A stretch of 64,000 bases of DNA from Lasiodiplodia sp. COLG20 (Eukaryota; Ascomycota; Dothideomycetes; Botryosphaeriales; Botryosphaeriaceae): positions 1,674,001 through 1,738,000 of the forward strand of contig VNWV01000002.1 in assembly GCA_009801085.1 (NCBI GenBank). The letters run 5' to 3'. The first letter of the stretch is position 1, and each line of letters opens with the position of its first letter. The translations under genes and the position numbers were made by a program. The notes below the pieces were generated by a model, which saw only the letters and a list, made by a program, of their open reading frames with translations, searched no databases and was not told the DNA's origin. Positions 23,001 to 35,700 of this stretch are shown here, piece by piece.

Positions 23001-26000
23001 CTTGTCTGCTGTGTCGGTGAAGAGATCGTCTGCTTTGCTACCTCGACACGAGGAAGAAAAGCCGCTTTTTTCTAATAGCGGTGCGTCTACGTGACGTGAG
23101 GTGGCATCTGGCCAAGGGATCGAGACCGCGATCAAGAGAGCACGTCATAGACACTTGGAGAAATTAGGGCAGTTATGCTACAAGGCTGAAGCACCAAACA
23201 TGCGTAGGAGTCGCCATATCTGGCATCATCGTGAGGATCAGTCTCTCGTGCAGGCATGTACGCAGTCAACACATCTCTCACCTCCTTGTTGCGTGTCAAC
23301 ACAGACCGACAGAGATATGGTGTACCTTGCTTTTCCTCTGTTCCATCCACGATACCATGACACACCATGCAATCGATCCTCTCTGAATTGCTTAGTTGAA
23401 GCGGTAGACGTTCTGCGTCTTGTTTTATTTCTTGTCCTAGGTATACACGCCACTGGCCAGATTGAAGGCGAACGAGCAGTTCTGTCTGTCATGGACATGA
23501 GGCAAACGTGTTTTACAATCAATAAAAACTCATTTACAGTTAATTCCAATACAACTTTCTTCTCAAAACGCCCGCACGGTGCCGTGGTGCACAGCGTAGG
23601 GGTCAAGTTTGAACATTGTCACTACCAAATACAATACCACGTAATCCCAGCTTGACATAAGCAAGAGGGAGCAGAGCAAGCAACTACGCGCATTACACTT
23701 CTCAACATTAGGACTAATCACTAAGGCAAAGCCTCGTCTCAACAAAAATGTCTATCATCACATGTTTCTCAATCTTCTAGCTGAGCTCTTCCGCCTCAGC
23801 TCGCTTATCATCACGACATCGCCAGATCAACCGCCACGCTCCCGCCCCAATCCCCCCAAAACCCTAACCACCCCGCCATCCATTCGACGAGATGACGCAG
23901 ACCTGGAAATAAAACGTCGGCCGCAGCGAACTGAAGCGCCGGCGTCTGGGCTCGGCCCCTTCCGCGCCCTTCCCCGCGCCTCCCGGTCTTTTGCATGACG
24001 ACCCCCCCGGCCGCCGGCCGACCTACGTACTACTACTTTAACACGCTACTAACGGCACGAGACGAACAGGAGCGCTAGTTCGAAAACAAAAAAGCTTCCC
24101 ATGTGAAAACGACACTCTCGCCGAGGCAAGTTTTCGACGAACGGGCATGAAAGAACAAAAAGTCTAGACACACGAAAAAGATTTCGGGTTTCAGCCAGAA
24201 AGGCAGGAGGGAAGTGGGAAGGAAGAAGCTATTGGAAAGTAGATGCATTAGTAGTGCCTCCCCGTCGTAATGGGTGGGGGGGAGAGGGCATGGTGATTTA
24301 TCCCATTTGCAGAACGATCCGCCGAACGGACCGCCCCTAACGACGTCAAGTGTCGAAGGATGGAAGGAAGCCCACGCGACAAAGCCTGCTGGCGGCGGGA
24401 AGGCGAGCAAGAAAACACGTGGGAAAGGGATCCGAGAAGGAACCCTTAGAGCGCAAGCAGGATTCCTTAGCCGGCCGGTCTGTCTGTCTGAGAGAAATCC
24501 AGAAAAATAGACGTGGTCTAGTTCCCACGGCTTCGCCGATCAAAGATGAACGTGCGCCGCCGCCCGCGCCCCATCAGCTTCCCAATTTTTATACTTTCAA
24601 CCTTTCATTCCACAGCCCCCCAAACCACATGCATCTTTTACCGCATCAGGCAACCAGACAAACGGGCTCGCGATCGCATTCCCCACCCTCCGATTCACCG
24701 CTCTCTATTGCTACGATCGTCGTCTGATGAAACGCGCGCGCGGCGCCCGCGCGGCCGCTCCGTTAGTCAGGATGATTGATGTGTTTTTAGGTTCGGGAAG
24801 CACAGTAGTCCGACGCTTCCTTCGAAACCCAAAAAGCAAGGAAGAAGACGAAGGCGCGGACGGCGGAGAGTAAGCAAGCAGAAGCGAACCATCACCAACA
24901 CACTAAGGGGGAACTATGCTTCCCGCTCACGCGCCTCGGACTCCGCTCCGCCCAATACGCTCTGCGGATATCGCGGATGCCCGGAAAGACCGCACGCATA
25001 GCAGCTGACACACGCAAGTTTGTTTGCCCGTTCATTAATCTAGGTACCCCCATTCACGAGCAACAAAAAACTAGGACGCTTGCTCTAGTGAAGGACTAAC
25101 TGATCTGCCGACGCTTGCGTGATGACCGTGAGAACGAAAGGGTTCCTGCCCTTCGGATTCTCTCCATACAAGTCAAGGGAATACAGCAAGCAAAAGCGCT
25201 CAAATTGCCATGAGAGGGGATTGCAGAATAGACATTGTGTATGAAAGCGATAGCAGACAAATTTAAATTTCCAGTCGCTGTGGCTTTTTTGCATCATTTC
25301 TTTTGCCGTCCCGTCCCGTTGCGCCTCGATAACAAAAAAGCTAGAAGTAATAGCAGCAAGAGGTAAAAACGAAGAGAGCATCGGTTCGGATGCCTGCGGC
25401 TGAAAATAATGCAAGCAAACACCTGAAACCCTCCCCGGTCTTCTCTTCGTGTGTATTGCACGTACGAGACGGGGCTCGTGGCGCTTTTTGTCGAGAGTCT
25501 AGGAAAAGCCTCGTGTAGAGTCTCCGTCTGACCCTTTGATCGAATCGAAAAGCATACTCCATCCCCTCCGAACGCTTAGAGAAAAGACTCAAAGAAAAGC
25601 AAGAAAAATCAGAAACGAACCACCCATATCCCAGGCTTTACTCATCCACATTACGCATTGCAGAATGTCTTTGACCGATCGTGTATGAAAGAGACAACAT
25701 CAACAGATATGAAACAGTGAGCTTTCGTCGCACAGCCGCCCCCATTTACGCCGGCTGTAATGAAAAGTAGAAGGCAATAAGCAAACAAGTTTACAGACGG
25801 GAGGCAAGACAAGCCCGTTCCAGGAAGGTGTGCTTGAGACGCTGCCGCGACTGGACCGAAAGAGGAAAGAACCGTTACTCGAGCAATAGTGGCGAGCAGC
25901 ATGTTTGCCGACCATGCATACCGGGCCGCATCGATAACCAGGATAGGCCAGCTAAGGTAGGATAGCAGGTGCTCTGGATAGGGCGATGCAGTATTGAGGT

Positions 26001-26292
26001 GGAAGGAAACGGAAAGTAGCACAAATCGGAACATACCCGACGCCTCAAACGCTGCAGCGGTCAGGCCATGCAGGTGGAGGACGCCCCCTGTCCCTGGCGC
26101 GTGGGAGTGGATTAGCCGTAGGGAAGGGGATCCCAATTTTCCCGGCCCGTTCGCTTAATTCTTGACAGCGGAGGGTATGGGCCCAATTCGGAAGGTCTTC
26201 CGTCCCACGCCGGGTTCATCGAGTCGTGCAGATACCGCTGCTGTTCGAGGTTGCGCGGATCATCGTGAAATTGGACCGGGGATGGCAGGTAT
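20002..26292. other. 6.3-kb region without a convincing gene
   Basis: Lies upstream of the GH17 gene start and downstream of the second DUF8032-like gene. I read both strands and found no frame with family motifs, plausible start and introns. Frames of 100-200 codons here are GC-rich shadows with random-looking composition. It contains an A15-16 tract near 21997 and many short direct and inverted C/G-rich motifs. It may hold long 5' leaders, regulatory DNA or non-coding transcripts. Confidence 0.5.
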
Positions 26293-27265
26293 TTAAGGCG
26301 AGGCGTCGCGCTTCGCACGCTTGCTCCGCTCCAGCCACCGCCTCTTGCCCACGCGCGTCTCGAAATGCGGCGCGACTTCTTGGCCTGCTGCAACCATGGT
26401 GCTCCGCATCTTGTTGCGGTAGGCATCGACTGCGGGATTTGTAAGTAATCGTTCAGCAACGCCGGATTCCGCTGTCCACGGGCGTAAACTTACGAGATCT
26501 TTGCAGGAAAAGCGTCCTCCCCGCGAAAACCCTGCTCTGGCTCCACGTCATGCGGTAGCCGAGGTCGTTGAGAGTGACTTCCTTGTTCCTCTTCGATCTG
26601 GTCATCCGCGGGCGCGGGACCTTGGCCTCCGACCCGTCCATCATCGGCACAGGAACCAGAGTCCTGCCCGTCACAGGCATAGCGCCGTTGCTGCCCTCCT
26701 TCTCCTCATCCGGGTCGTCGAAAAACCGAGTGCCACGCGGGGACGCAGGGGGTGACTGCATCTGGGTGGGGAAATACGAGCGGGGATACACAGAGTTGTT
26801 TTTGCGGTAAGAATCGGGCATTTCCTCCATGTTGACCTGGTCCAACATGACGCGGACGCGCACGCGGGTGCCCCTCTGGGCGTCATCGACGAGAATGAAC
26901 TTGCGTCGTTTGGCCTCGGGGAGATCGCCGAAGAGCTCGAGGTTGCGCTCCTCGTCTTCCTGCTGCTTGGTCGTGGCTGCGGCTGCATGCTGCTGCGGAG
27001 GGCGGGAAGAGACGTGGTCCATGTGATGCTCCAGGGGTGGTACAGCGGCAGCGTTGGTGGGCTGGTTCGCAGGATAGTTAGGATAGAAATTATTGGCTGG
27101 CCTGACGTCGCCATTTGCTGCACTTGCCTGGCCGCTGGGAGCCTGGTGGTGGTGCGTGTGGGCGGTCTCATTGTACTCATTTCCGGCTACACCGCGATAA
27201 GAGATTAGCTGCCGTAACCTTGCTCGACGATCGATGATCTGCGCCAGGGTATGGGTGTTGTGCAT
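26293..27265 (-). CDS. DUF8032-like nuclear-type protein, short paralogue
   Basis: Exons 26494-27265 and 26293-26429 with a 64-bp intron (26430-26493, GTAAGT...CGCAG) give 302 residues from MHNTHTLAQIIDRR. A His/Pro/Ala-rich N-terminus is followed by 'RRKFILVDD', 'VRVRVMLDQVNMEEMP', 'NSVYPRSYFP', an acidic insert, 'MTRSKRNKEVTLNDLGYRMTWSQ', and 'GRTLFLQRSLDAYRNKM' across the splice site. The tail is strongly basic (KRRWLERSKRAKR), like a nuclear localisation signal. The V.VDELP/EMP, VYPR, 'W.Q....GR..L.QR..D..RN' pattern repeats that of the gene directly upstream, so the two are tandem paralogues. The domain resembles what I recall as the fungal-specific DUF8032; this was not verified by search. 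Likely a nuclear regulator, by inference. Confidence 0.75.
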
Positions 27266-27422
27266 GACAATGGGTACAAACGAGTACAAACGACAGTGCG
27301 ATGCGGGGGAAAGTTACATCAAGGAGTAATGTACATGCGATACAAATGCAATACAAAACGACAGGATATGATTATCATTGCAAAAGTCCGTTTCAAAAAG
27401 GCGCAATTTCAAATCGCGCTCG

Positions 27423-29770
27423 TCACATCTGTGGAAACATACCGCTAACGTCATCAGGTCCGCCCTGAGCACCACCTGCAGGGTGTTCATGGTGGTGGTG
27501 CAACTGCGGACCGCCCATTCCCATATTCGGTGGCCTGGCACCTGGAGCCCCAGCAATGCCAGCAGTGTTAGGGACACCAGGGGCCGGGGCGCCGGGCCCT
27601 GCCATGTGGCCTCCATGCTGCGCCTGTACAGCTTTCCTGTTGTTGATCTTGGCCATCCGCCTCACTCTCCTACTCCGCAGACGCGGGTCTTGGTTGCTGT
27701 TTCTCCAGCTGTCAACCGCACGCTGGATCAAACCACGCTTGCCGCGCAAGCATGGGTTAAGCTGGGCAAGCGCCCAGCCTACTGTGTTGCACTCTGTCTC
27801 GTAATGTAGGCGGTTTCCCTTGTACTGATCCTTGTGGCAGCACGCACGCGGGTAAACGCAGTTCTCCGTCTTGAATTCTTGGGGAAGCTCGTCGACGTTC
27901 ACCGACTCGACGTCGCAACGAATGGTATACTCCATCTTCACGCGGTCTCTCGAATATTCGAAGGCAATCCACTGCACGCCATTTTGATCTTGCCGGACGA
28001 CCAGCGGGGTTGTGGCGGGAATCGGGCCGGGGGCCGCGTTGGGGTTTACGCTCGTGCTGCCGCCGCCCGGGGTCGAGTGGATGCTGCCAGCGCTGCCGGG
28101 AGGTCCAGTCGGGGTTTGCTGCGGCGCACCCAGATTCGAGGGTGGTCTTTGCAGCGGCGTCTGGTTGAGCTTCGTTCTCGGGCTGCCGGGCAGTCCGGGG
28201 GTGTGCGGGTGCGCCGGAGGGTGCTGCATCGGCTGCGGTTGCTGGTGGGACATCAGGGGCATGCTGGTCTGGAGAGGTGCCTGGTGTTGCTGCGGCGCGT
28301 ATGGTGACTGCTGCGGCATCTGGTAAGGCGGATAGTACATGTTCTGCGGCACCTGCGCGGCGGACTGGCCGTACAGCGGCCGGCCATGCTGATCATGCTG
28401 CGGCGACTGGATCGACGCCGGGGAATTGGACTGCGGCGTGTGGTAGATTGGCGGAAATTGCCTGTTCATGGTTGCGGTGGCCATTGAGAGTTCTGAATTC
28501 TCTGGGACTCGCGTCAGTAGCTGTTGCTTCTGGGCAGACGCGTCGCGGGCGTCCGCGGGCGATTGATATTGGGCGCGCGGCCTGACGCAGCTTTCGGCAC
28601 GACTCGGGCGATCAAGTGGCCGGAAAGCGGGGGTGCTGTGGCAAATCGCGCGCGCAGGTTGCTTACCTGAAGACGTGTAACTGCCGGACGTACTGTTCGT
28701 GCTGTACGGACTCGGGTGAGTCGCGTAGTAGGGGACCTCCTGCGGGTTCTGGCCGGGAGGAATCTGTACGTTGCTGACGTACGGCGACTGATGCTGCGGT
28801 GGGGGCGGGTGTGGCGAGGCGTAAGGACCCTGAGTCGTGGGCTGCTGAGGCGGGTGTTGCGGTTGTTGCGGCGAATTGGGATGGTGTTGTTGGTGTTGCT
28901 GAAGCACGCCGGGGCGTGGATGTTGGAGGTGAGGTTGCGGCGGTGGAAGGCCCTGCGTAGCGGGGTGGGGATGATGCTGGAAGGCGCGGCCGGTGTTAGC
29001 GTTGGTGGTGCATCGGCGCAACGGGTGTGCACGACGTGAATTGGGTGTGGCTGCTCGGCGGCGACGACGGGGAAAAAAATAAATAAAGGAAAGAGGCGGC
29101 GCGAATGGGGAATGGGCAGTACCGAAGGCGGGCTCGAGTAGTGAGTGGTGCAGGCGCCCTGAAGGGAAGACTTGAAGGGAAAGCTGCTGTCTGCTCTGTC
29201 TTGAACCGCGGCGCAAGGCGATCGCGGGCAGAGGCCGGGGCTCGACGAGGATTATGAGAGAGCCGACGGCAGTGGTGGTGATCTGCTCTTGCTGCGAGGA
29301 CAGGGTCCGCGGATCACGGCGACAGGCAGGGCAGCTTAAGAGAGGCGCGGTGGAGGACGAGGATCAGATAGGATGAAACGCTTGTGGACCGGGCGCAGAC
29401 GAGACGCCGGCGGCAGCAAGCATGGATGAGGCTGCGGAAAAAGACGCATGGGAGGGGAGCTATGGGGGGAGCTTGGCGAGAAGGGGCGTACCATGTAGCC
29501 TAGGACACGCGGGAGCTGGGGTAAGGGCAGGAGATGACTCGCCCGCTAGGTGTGCAGCGCAGGCGCAGGAGAGGGCGGATGCATGCAAGCAAGAGCGCAG
29601 AGCAGAGACGCCGAAGCCAAACGGGCGCGAGCGAGGGACAGCTGGGCGGGCTGGGGACGGTGACGGGCGGCGGGCAGGGAGGCACTCACCAGATCGTCCG
29701 CCACAGGCGCCGGCTCTTCCTTATACCCCGGAGCACACGGCGCCGTATCTCGCTGCAGCGCATGCGACAT
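27423..29770 (-). CDS. DUF8032-like Pro/Gln-rich protein, long paralogue
   Basis: Proposed exons 29690-29770, 28667-28976 and 27423-28501 (introns of 713 and 165 bp) give 489 residues in one frame. Exon 1 encodes MSHALQRDTAPCAPGYKEE. It is inferred from a good ATG context (ACAATGTC), a GTGAGT donor and the lack of any other ATG before the Pro/Gln/His-rich second exon. A long proline- and glutamine-rich low-complexity region is followed by the conserved block: 'WIAFEYSRDRVKMEYTIRCDV', 'NVDELP', 'NCVYPRACCHKDQYKGNRL', 'VGWALAQLNPCL', 'GLIQRAVDSWRNSN' and the basic RLRSRRVRRMAK. The domain order suggests a transcription-regulator-like nuclear protein, function unproven. The 713-bp first intron is unusually long for this genome and is the weakest part of the model. 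Confidence 0.78.
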
Positions 29771-32700
29771 TGTTATTATTACCAGCGCTGCTCGGCCGCT
29801 GGAGTCAGTGGTGACTGCGTTGGGCGATGGGTGCGGGCTAGCAACGGCGTCCGTGCGGCAGCGACCGGGCCCGGGCCAGCTGCGTAATTTCAGCGCGCCG
29901 CGACTGGCTGGCCGCGCGGTGGAGCCAGCACTGAAATAAACTCAAAACGCCCTAAGGCCGCCGCCGCACGCCACGCGTGTCCTCACTGGCCGCAGCCCTG
30001 CGTGCGCGGAGGGCCTGCCCGATCGGGCTGCCCGTCGCCGCGGCTGTGTGCAACGGCCGCAGAGCGTGGGCGTCGCGTGCGCCGGGTCACTTGCCGGACT
30101 GGTGTGTGGGTGAGGGCTGCTCCTGGTCCGATGCCTGCAGCCGCGCGAGAGGATCGCGCGGGCAGCCAGAAGAGGCCCGCCTTACTAATGCCGAACCAGC
30201 GCCACCCCTAGCGCTGCCCGCTAGCCCGGTGCATGAAACCGTGAGCGCGACTCGACAGCCGCAGCGGAGGAGGAGCTGCCCAAGGGCCTCTCCACAGCGC
30301 ATCCACCCTCTCCCGGCCTCGGTCGCCGCTGCCGGCCTGCGCGCGCGCGCGCCCGTGCCAGCCAGGCCCTGCCGCATGCCCAGCGCCCGCCTGAGATGAG
30401 ATCCCTCGCCAGATCCGCCCATCCATCGACGCGCACAGAGCACGGCAGGCGAGCGAGCAGCGACATGGGCGACGGGGCGATCGCCAGCATCATCCCGCCA
30501 ACGCTGTGTGGGGGGGCCTGCGAGCCCAGCCACACCTCACCAGCAGGCCGACCTGCCACGAGCGGGGCAGGGCCTCCAGGGCCCGCCGTTGACGGCCGAC
30601 GACGCTCGCCGTTTTTCCGCGCCGTGTCGAGTCCAGGACCCTGCCAGCGAAGGGCGCGATCTGCCGCGCGCCCCCGGCCGCCTGTGTTCTCGCCAGACGC
30701 TCGCTGCCCGCGCCGCCGATCGAGGACGTATTGCACAGTAGGTAGGGCCTGCCGCCGCCGCCTCCTCTTGACAGCTCACGCACGACAGCGCATCGCGAGG
30801 CCGCTGATTCAGGTTCGTCAAGCGCGCACTGCGGTGCTGAGTCGACGCCCAAAGGGCCCCGGGGTGAAGCCTGCACGCAATTCATGCGCGCTGGTGCCTT
30901 GGGCTGGAATTCCCCAAGCCGCCAAGCGGATGCGCCGGCAGACGTGTAAATCCCGAGTTAAGCCAGCTGCTGCCGCGCGCGCGGGCCGGGGGGAAATTGG
31001 ATATACAGGCACGCGAAGGTAAACTGGCGATATACTTCGCGCAGCCCGGCGCGTGGTCTCACCTTTTACGAGGCATAAAGATTGCAGAGTTGGCGCTACT
31101 TGGCTTTTTCCAGCTAGCGAGGCCGATTAACACGCTTTCCTATACATCAAAATCACGCTTCTCGGCACTCTCCAGACGGCAATCAGATCGCACGCGGAGT
31201 CAGTGTTGCGTACTCGACCGTTGCGGGTGCTACTCCCGGGCTTGGTGTTGGATCAGGCCATGATAGACACGGCCGCCTTCCGCCTTTAGCCAATGCTGTC
31301 CAGATGCTTTTTCCCAAATCCCACAAAAAAATTAGGCCCGGTGCCGACCGGGTCAATTCTTCTGCTTCGGCCAGAAGTCCGGCTCGTCTGGACCCTTCCT
31401 TCGAGCCTCGCAGCCGCAAGACGTCAGGATGCATCACCAGGCATGCACAAGCGGACGGTACCCGTACCTCGCGCACACGGCGGATCCGCGCCCGGGCGCG
31501 CTCGCGCTCCAATCTTCATCCGGCCTGCGTGTCTCTGGCACGGACGCGACGAGCCTATTTGGCGGTGGGCAGCCAAAAAAGTCGCGTGTTCGACCTTCGC
31601 ATTGCCAGACCTGCGACAGTGGCAGTCGCATTTGCACGCAGCCGCCCGGCATCTCGCGGAGGCGATCTGCGGGCCTCTGCATCGCCGCGTTCCTCCAAGA
31701 TTTTCGCAGGCGGCGAGCTGCAGCAGCGAGGGCGCCGCTGCACTCGGGCTACGAGGTACGAAGCTCGGCCCCGTGACGCGCGCGCACTAGAGCGGCGCGG
31801 TGGATCCGTCGTGCTCTTTTTTCTTCAGCATCACGCGTGGGCTAGAGCTCTGGCGCCGGGTCCGCATTCGGGGCTCACCGCGCTGGCCGTTGCTGCGGTG
31901 CGGATATGGGGAGGGGGGTGGTTGCGGAGGAGGAGGAGGACGAGGTTGGGGTGAGGTTGAGGTGCGATGCTACAGAGCTACCCCGGGCAGCAGCCACGAG
32001 GGCGGCCGCTGTGCAGATTGGAGCTTGGGATGCGCTCCGGCGACACCCATGCCTCCCGCGCGACACCCTCGTCCAACGGCCGGGCTAGCCGTGTGATGGT
32101 GGGCTGAACCATGCCGGCGCCGCTCGCGTATTTTGCATGGGCCGGCAGCGATAACGATAGGCCACGCCTCTGCCAGCTGCAACCGTGGTTGCCGCAGGCA
32201 TTCGTGCTGTCATGCACCCGCACATTTCTTGTTTGGACCGTCATGGCGGTTTTCTCCGGTCTGCGATCGTCGGCGTCGAGTTATGCCCAGTTATGCTGTC
32301 TGTTTGGCTTCGGCGCGGGCAGATGGACCAGGCAGGCCTGCTAGCAGAAACGCGCTGGCCCAAAGCCAAAATTAAGGTTGCTGTCAACGCGTGTCACGAA
32401 CCACGGGCAGTGGCCAGGCCTCAGGGCCCCCAGCCCGTGATTTTCTCAGGCCTTCACCATGCTTCCCGAGATTCCTTGAGGGTGCGCTTCCCACAGCCGC
32501 ACCTGCATCGGCCGCGCGCAGCGTGGGCGGCGCCGCTGATGGCTGCGCTCCCGGTCGCCACGCCCGCGCGCGCGTGCCGGTGAAGATTATGCCGCCGATC
32601 CGAGGCGTTCTCTCCCTCTCGCCCAAGGCCGCGCTCTCTCGGCTACGGCGAGCGCTCATGAGCTCGCGCAGGCAACGCTGGTGCATAAGCGCCAGCAGCC

Positions 32701-35700
32701 CGTCCGGGCGCGTTGATTTGCTGGGCTGCGCGCGCGCTGCCTCCAATCTCGAGCGGAGCGGATGGTGCGCCCCCTGCTCGTGTGCATGGGTGACGGCCGG
32801 GGCCCCCAGGCTGTGCCGCTCATTCCCGGGCGTGGCCGGGATGAGCCCTCGAAGGGCCGTTTCTGACAGGTCGATGGCGGGGCTTGGCTCTGGCTTGGTC
32901 GCGCGCATGGGCTGATGCGTGCATGTGGGATCGGTATTCCGTCATTGATGTCAGGCGAGAGGTTGATGAAGGAGCAAGTGGAGAGGAGGTCGCGGTTGAT
33001 TACGCGCTGGAGCTTGGCGGGGAAAGCACAGTCCAGGGCGCCCGGGCTGCTGGGCTCTGAGCCGTGTCCCTTCGAGCCTCTCTCAATGCAAGGCCAGGCT
33101 CGCGGTGGCATTGTGACGCAGATTGACAGGCGGCGGGGCGTTTCTGCCTTATGCGACACGGCCGTGAAACATGGCGAGAGGGTGCTGCTGTTCGAGAGCC
33201 GCGGTGAGGCCGGGCCAGGCCCAGGCTCCGCAATCACCACCACGATCGTCACCAGCCTGGCCGGAAAACCAAGAGCATGCAAGCTTCCGATCCTCGCCGC
33301 GCTAGGCCGGCTGCTCCGCTGGCACATCTTCATCTCATCGGCCGCGGGCAGGGCGAGCGGCGCCGTCTGCTCAGTCGGCTGTGGCAGCGTGCTTCTGCGC
33401 CGCCCCTTCAAACGCGCAAGCTGACGTGGCTCGCATTTCCGACTGCATCCCAGCAAAACGCGGGGGGCCTGATCGGCGCCATGCCGTTTCCTGCGCGCCC
33501 CGCCTCCACCACTCACAGCGCGCCGCCGCGCTATACATGGCCTGCTGAACAGCAGCTCTCCACGAGCTTATCCACTTGTCGCCGCTCGGGAGAGCCTCTG
33601 TCCGGCGCGCTGGCGGCCGGCCTTGCTGCCTCATCTGGCGCCGCGAGGACATCGCAATAATTCCTGGAGCATCGCCCGATTCTTTCGCTCATGCGCCCCG
33701 TCTCAGGCGCGCTGCATCGCGTCCGGATTATTGAAGAAAACCAGCGTCACATCCGCATCACCCTCGCGCTGCATCCGGGTTTTGGCTCCAGGCGCGAGAA
33801 CGCCCATTCGCCCACGCGCTTTTCTCCGCATGGGGCGCCGCGGATCTTGGGCGTTGCACAACACCACAGCGCACCTCCGCGACGCCGCATCCCGTGCCCC
33901 CACCATCTCACTCGTCAGGATCTCGCGAACCGGTCCGCAGTTGCTTGTTCACGTAGCACAGCAGCACCCTCCAGATACCCACTTCCCGCTGCCGCGCTTG
34001 TACGCTGCTTCGACGACCAATCCTTCATCGAGTCATCAGGCAACTGCTGCAGCCGCTGCTGTCCCAAAGCGACCGCCAGCAGCCAGGCCTCCTCTTGCCC
34101 TGCATCCCATCCGTGCTCCTCCCGTCCGGCTACCGTCCCATCCCAGCCTTGTGCAGCTCGCTAAGACACCTGTGCATACACCCACGTACCCTGAGCCCGC
34201 TGCCTCCAGCTGCCAGCCTGCCCAATTGTAGACTCCGGTCGCACGAAAACTGCCCGATTCTAGCGTCATATCCCACCTCTCAACCAGCCGAACCTCTTCC
34301 ACCCGTCTTCTAGAATCATGCGTCATGCCAGGAGCCGCTTCAGGAGTGGTACAGGCTCTAGGAACGCGTACGGTACAAGGGCAAGGGGGAGCCGGTATAT
34401 CTCTCCGTGTGGGGGAGCATACACTTGGCGGACGTAACTGGCCGAAGATCCGGCCGCTGCGGCCTTGTGACTGTCAATAGACGTCCGTCTGTCTTGCTGC
34501 TGCAATGCTCCGCGAGCTGCCTCCCTTACTCGGCCCCGGGCCCATCTGATCTGGATCTGGACTGGTCTGATGTGAGAAGGGATGCTAGCGGGAAGCATCA
34601 GAAATCGAAAAGAGTCGGTCATCAGAGACAATAATTTCGCCGTCATCATCACAAGCAGCAACTGTTAGCTTGCGAGACGGCATAATCGCGGACCAGCCGA
34701 GGTTGACCCCCGAACTGCCGCTCCGGATCCCGTACGGACGGAAGCGGCCTTGTGGATTGCTAATTCAATGTAGACTGGTGGCTGGGCCTTCCTTCTGAAA
34801 TCACTTCTTCATCAGATCAGCATTTTTCAGCAAGATCTGCTAGCCCTCAGCATGCTTCGATAGCTGGGCTAGCTACTTTCGCCGCCCAACTCCCTTGCCA
34901 ACGCGGCCGAACCGAGTCTCTGGGCCTTACTTATCCGCGTGCGCTTACGCACAGCCTACCGACCACGCCAATGCCGTAGCTGTTCGCCTCTTGCTCTCGC
35001 CAGTTGGCTCCACTTACCCCTCCCTTGTCACCTCTCATGCAGCGAAGCGACCCGCGGATGTGGGGGCCAGGGACGGACATCGTTCCTCTCGGCTTGTCTG
35101 CTGATGCTGGTCGGCTGTGTTTGTTTTGGTTTTCTCCCTATAGACTGGTCAGCTCGTGTTGACGACGACTAAAGCTTCAACGACCAGTCTCACGGTAGGA
35201 GGTGACGGTACCAAACTGACGGGCACTTTGACGCCAGCCCAGAAATTTCCATCTATTACTCTCACCTCCGGCTGCTAATCGTCAATGGCCCCCATTCTGA
35301 CTTTCCAACTGCGCGGTCCGGACACGAGTTAGCAGTCCAGAAATAATCACGCTCCCATCGTTCGCCTGTTCACTTCTTCGCAGGTCGCCACACCTTTCCC
35401 CCTGATTTGCCTTGCCCCCTCCTGCCCCTTTTCACCTGATCAGCCGCTCGTTATTGTTTTTCGATATTCGTGCGGGCGTCGACGGCGTCCTCCGCGGCGA
35501 CCTGAATGCGACCAGCCCTCGTACATCTAGTTTGTTGTGTAACGGCTACACTGCAGCCTATTCCATGCAAGCCCGCCCTGCTCCCGCGGCCCCCCGTCCG
35601 CAACAAGCACACACTTGCTTTGCTCTCTTTCTCTCTCGCTCTGTCCTGTGCGGCTGCACCGCGCATGTACGCACGCACACACGCACGCGCGGCACACAGA

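Noticed and set aside
23101..23655. 184-codon plus-strand frame in the 6.3-kb gap
   Set aside because: Opens with GTG rather than ATG and has no recognisable motif or splice-joined continuation.
34585..34683. 32-codon minus-strand frame with acidic, codable-looking sequence
   Set aside because: Too short and unsupported by splice sites or family resemblance; could be chance or an upstream ORF.
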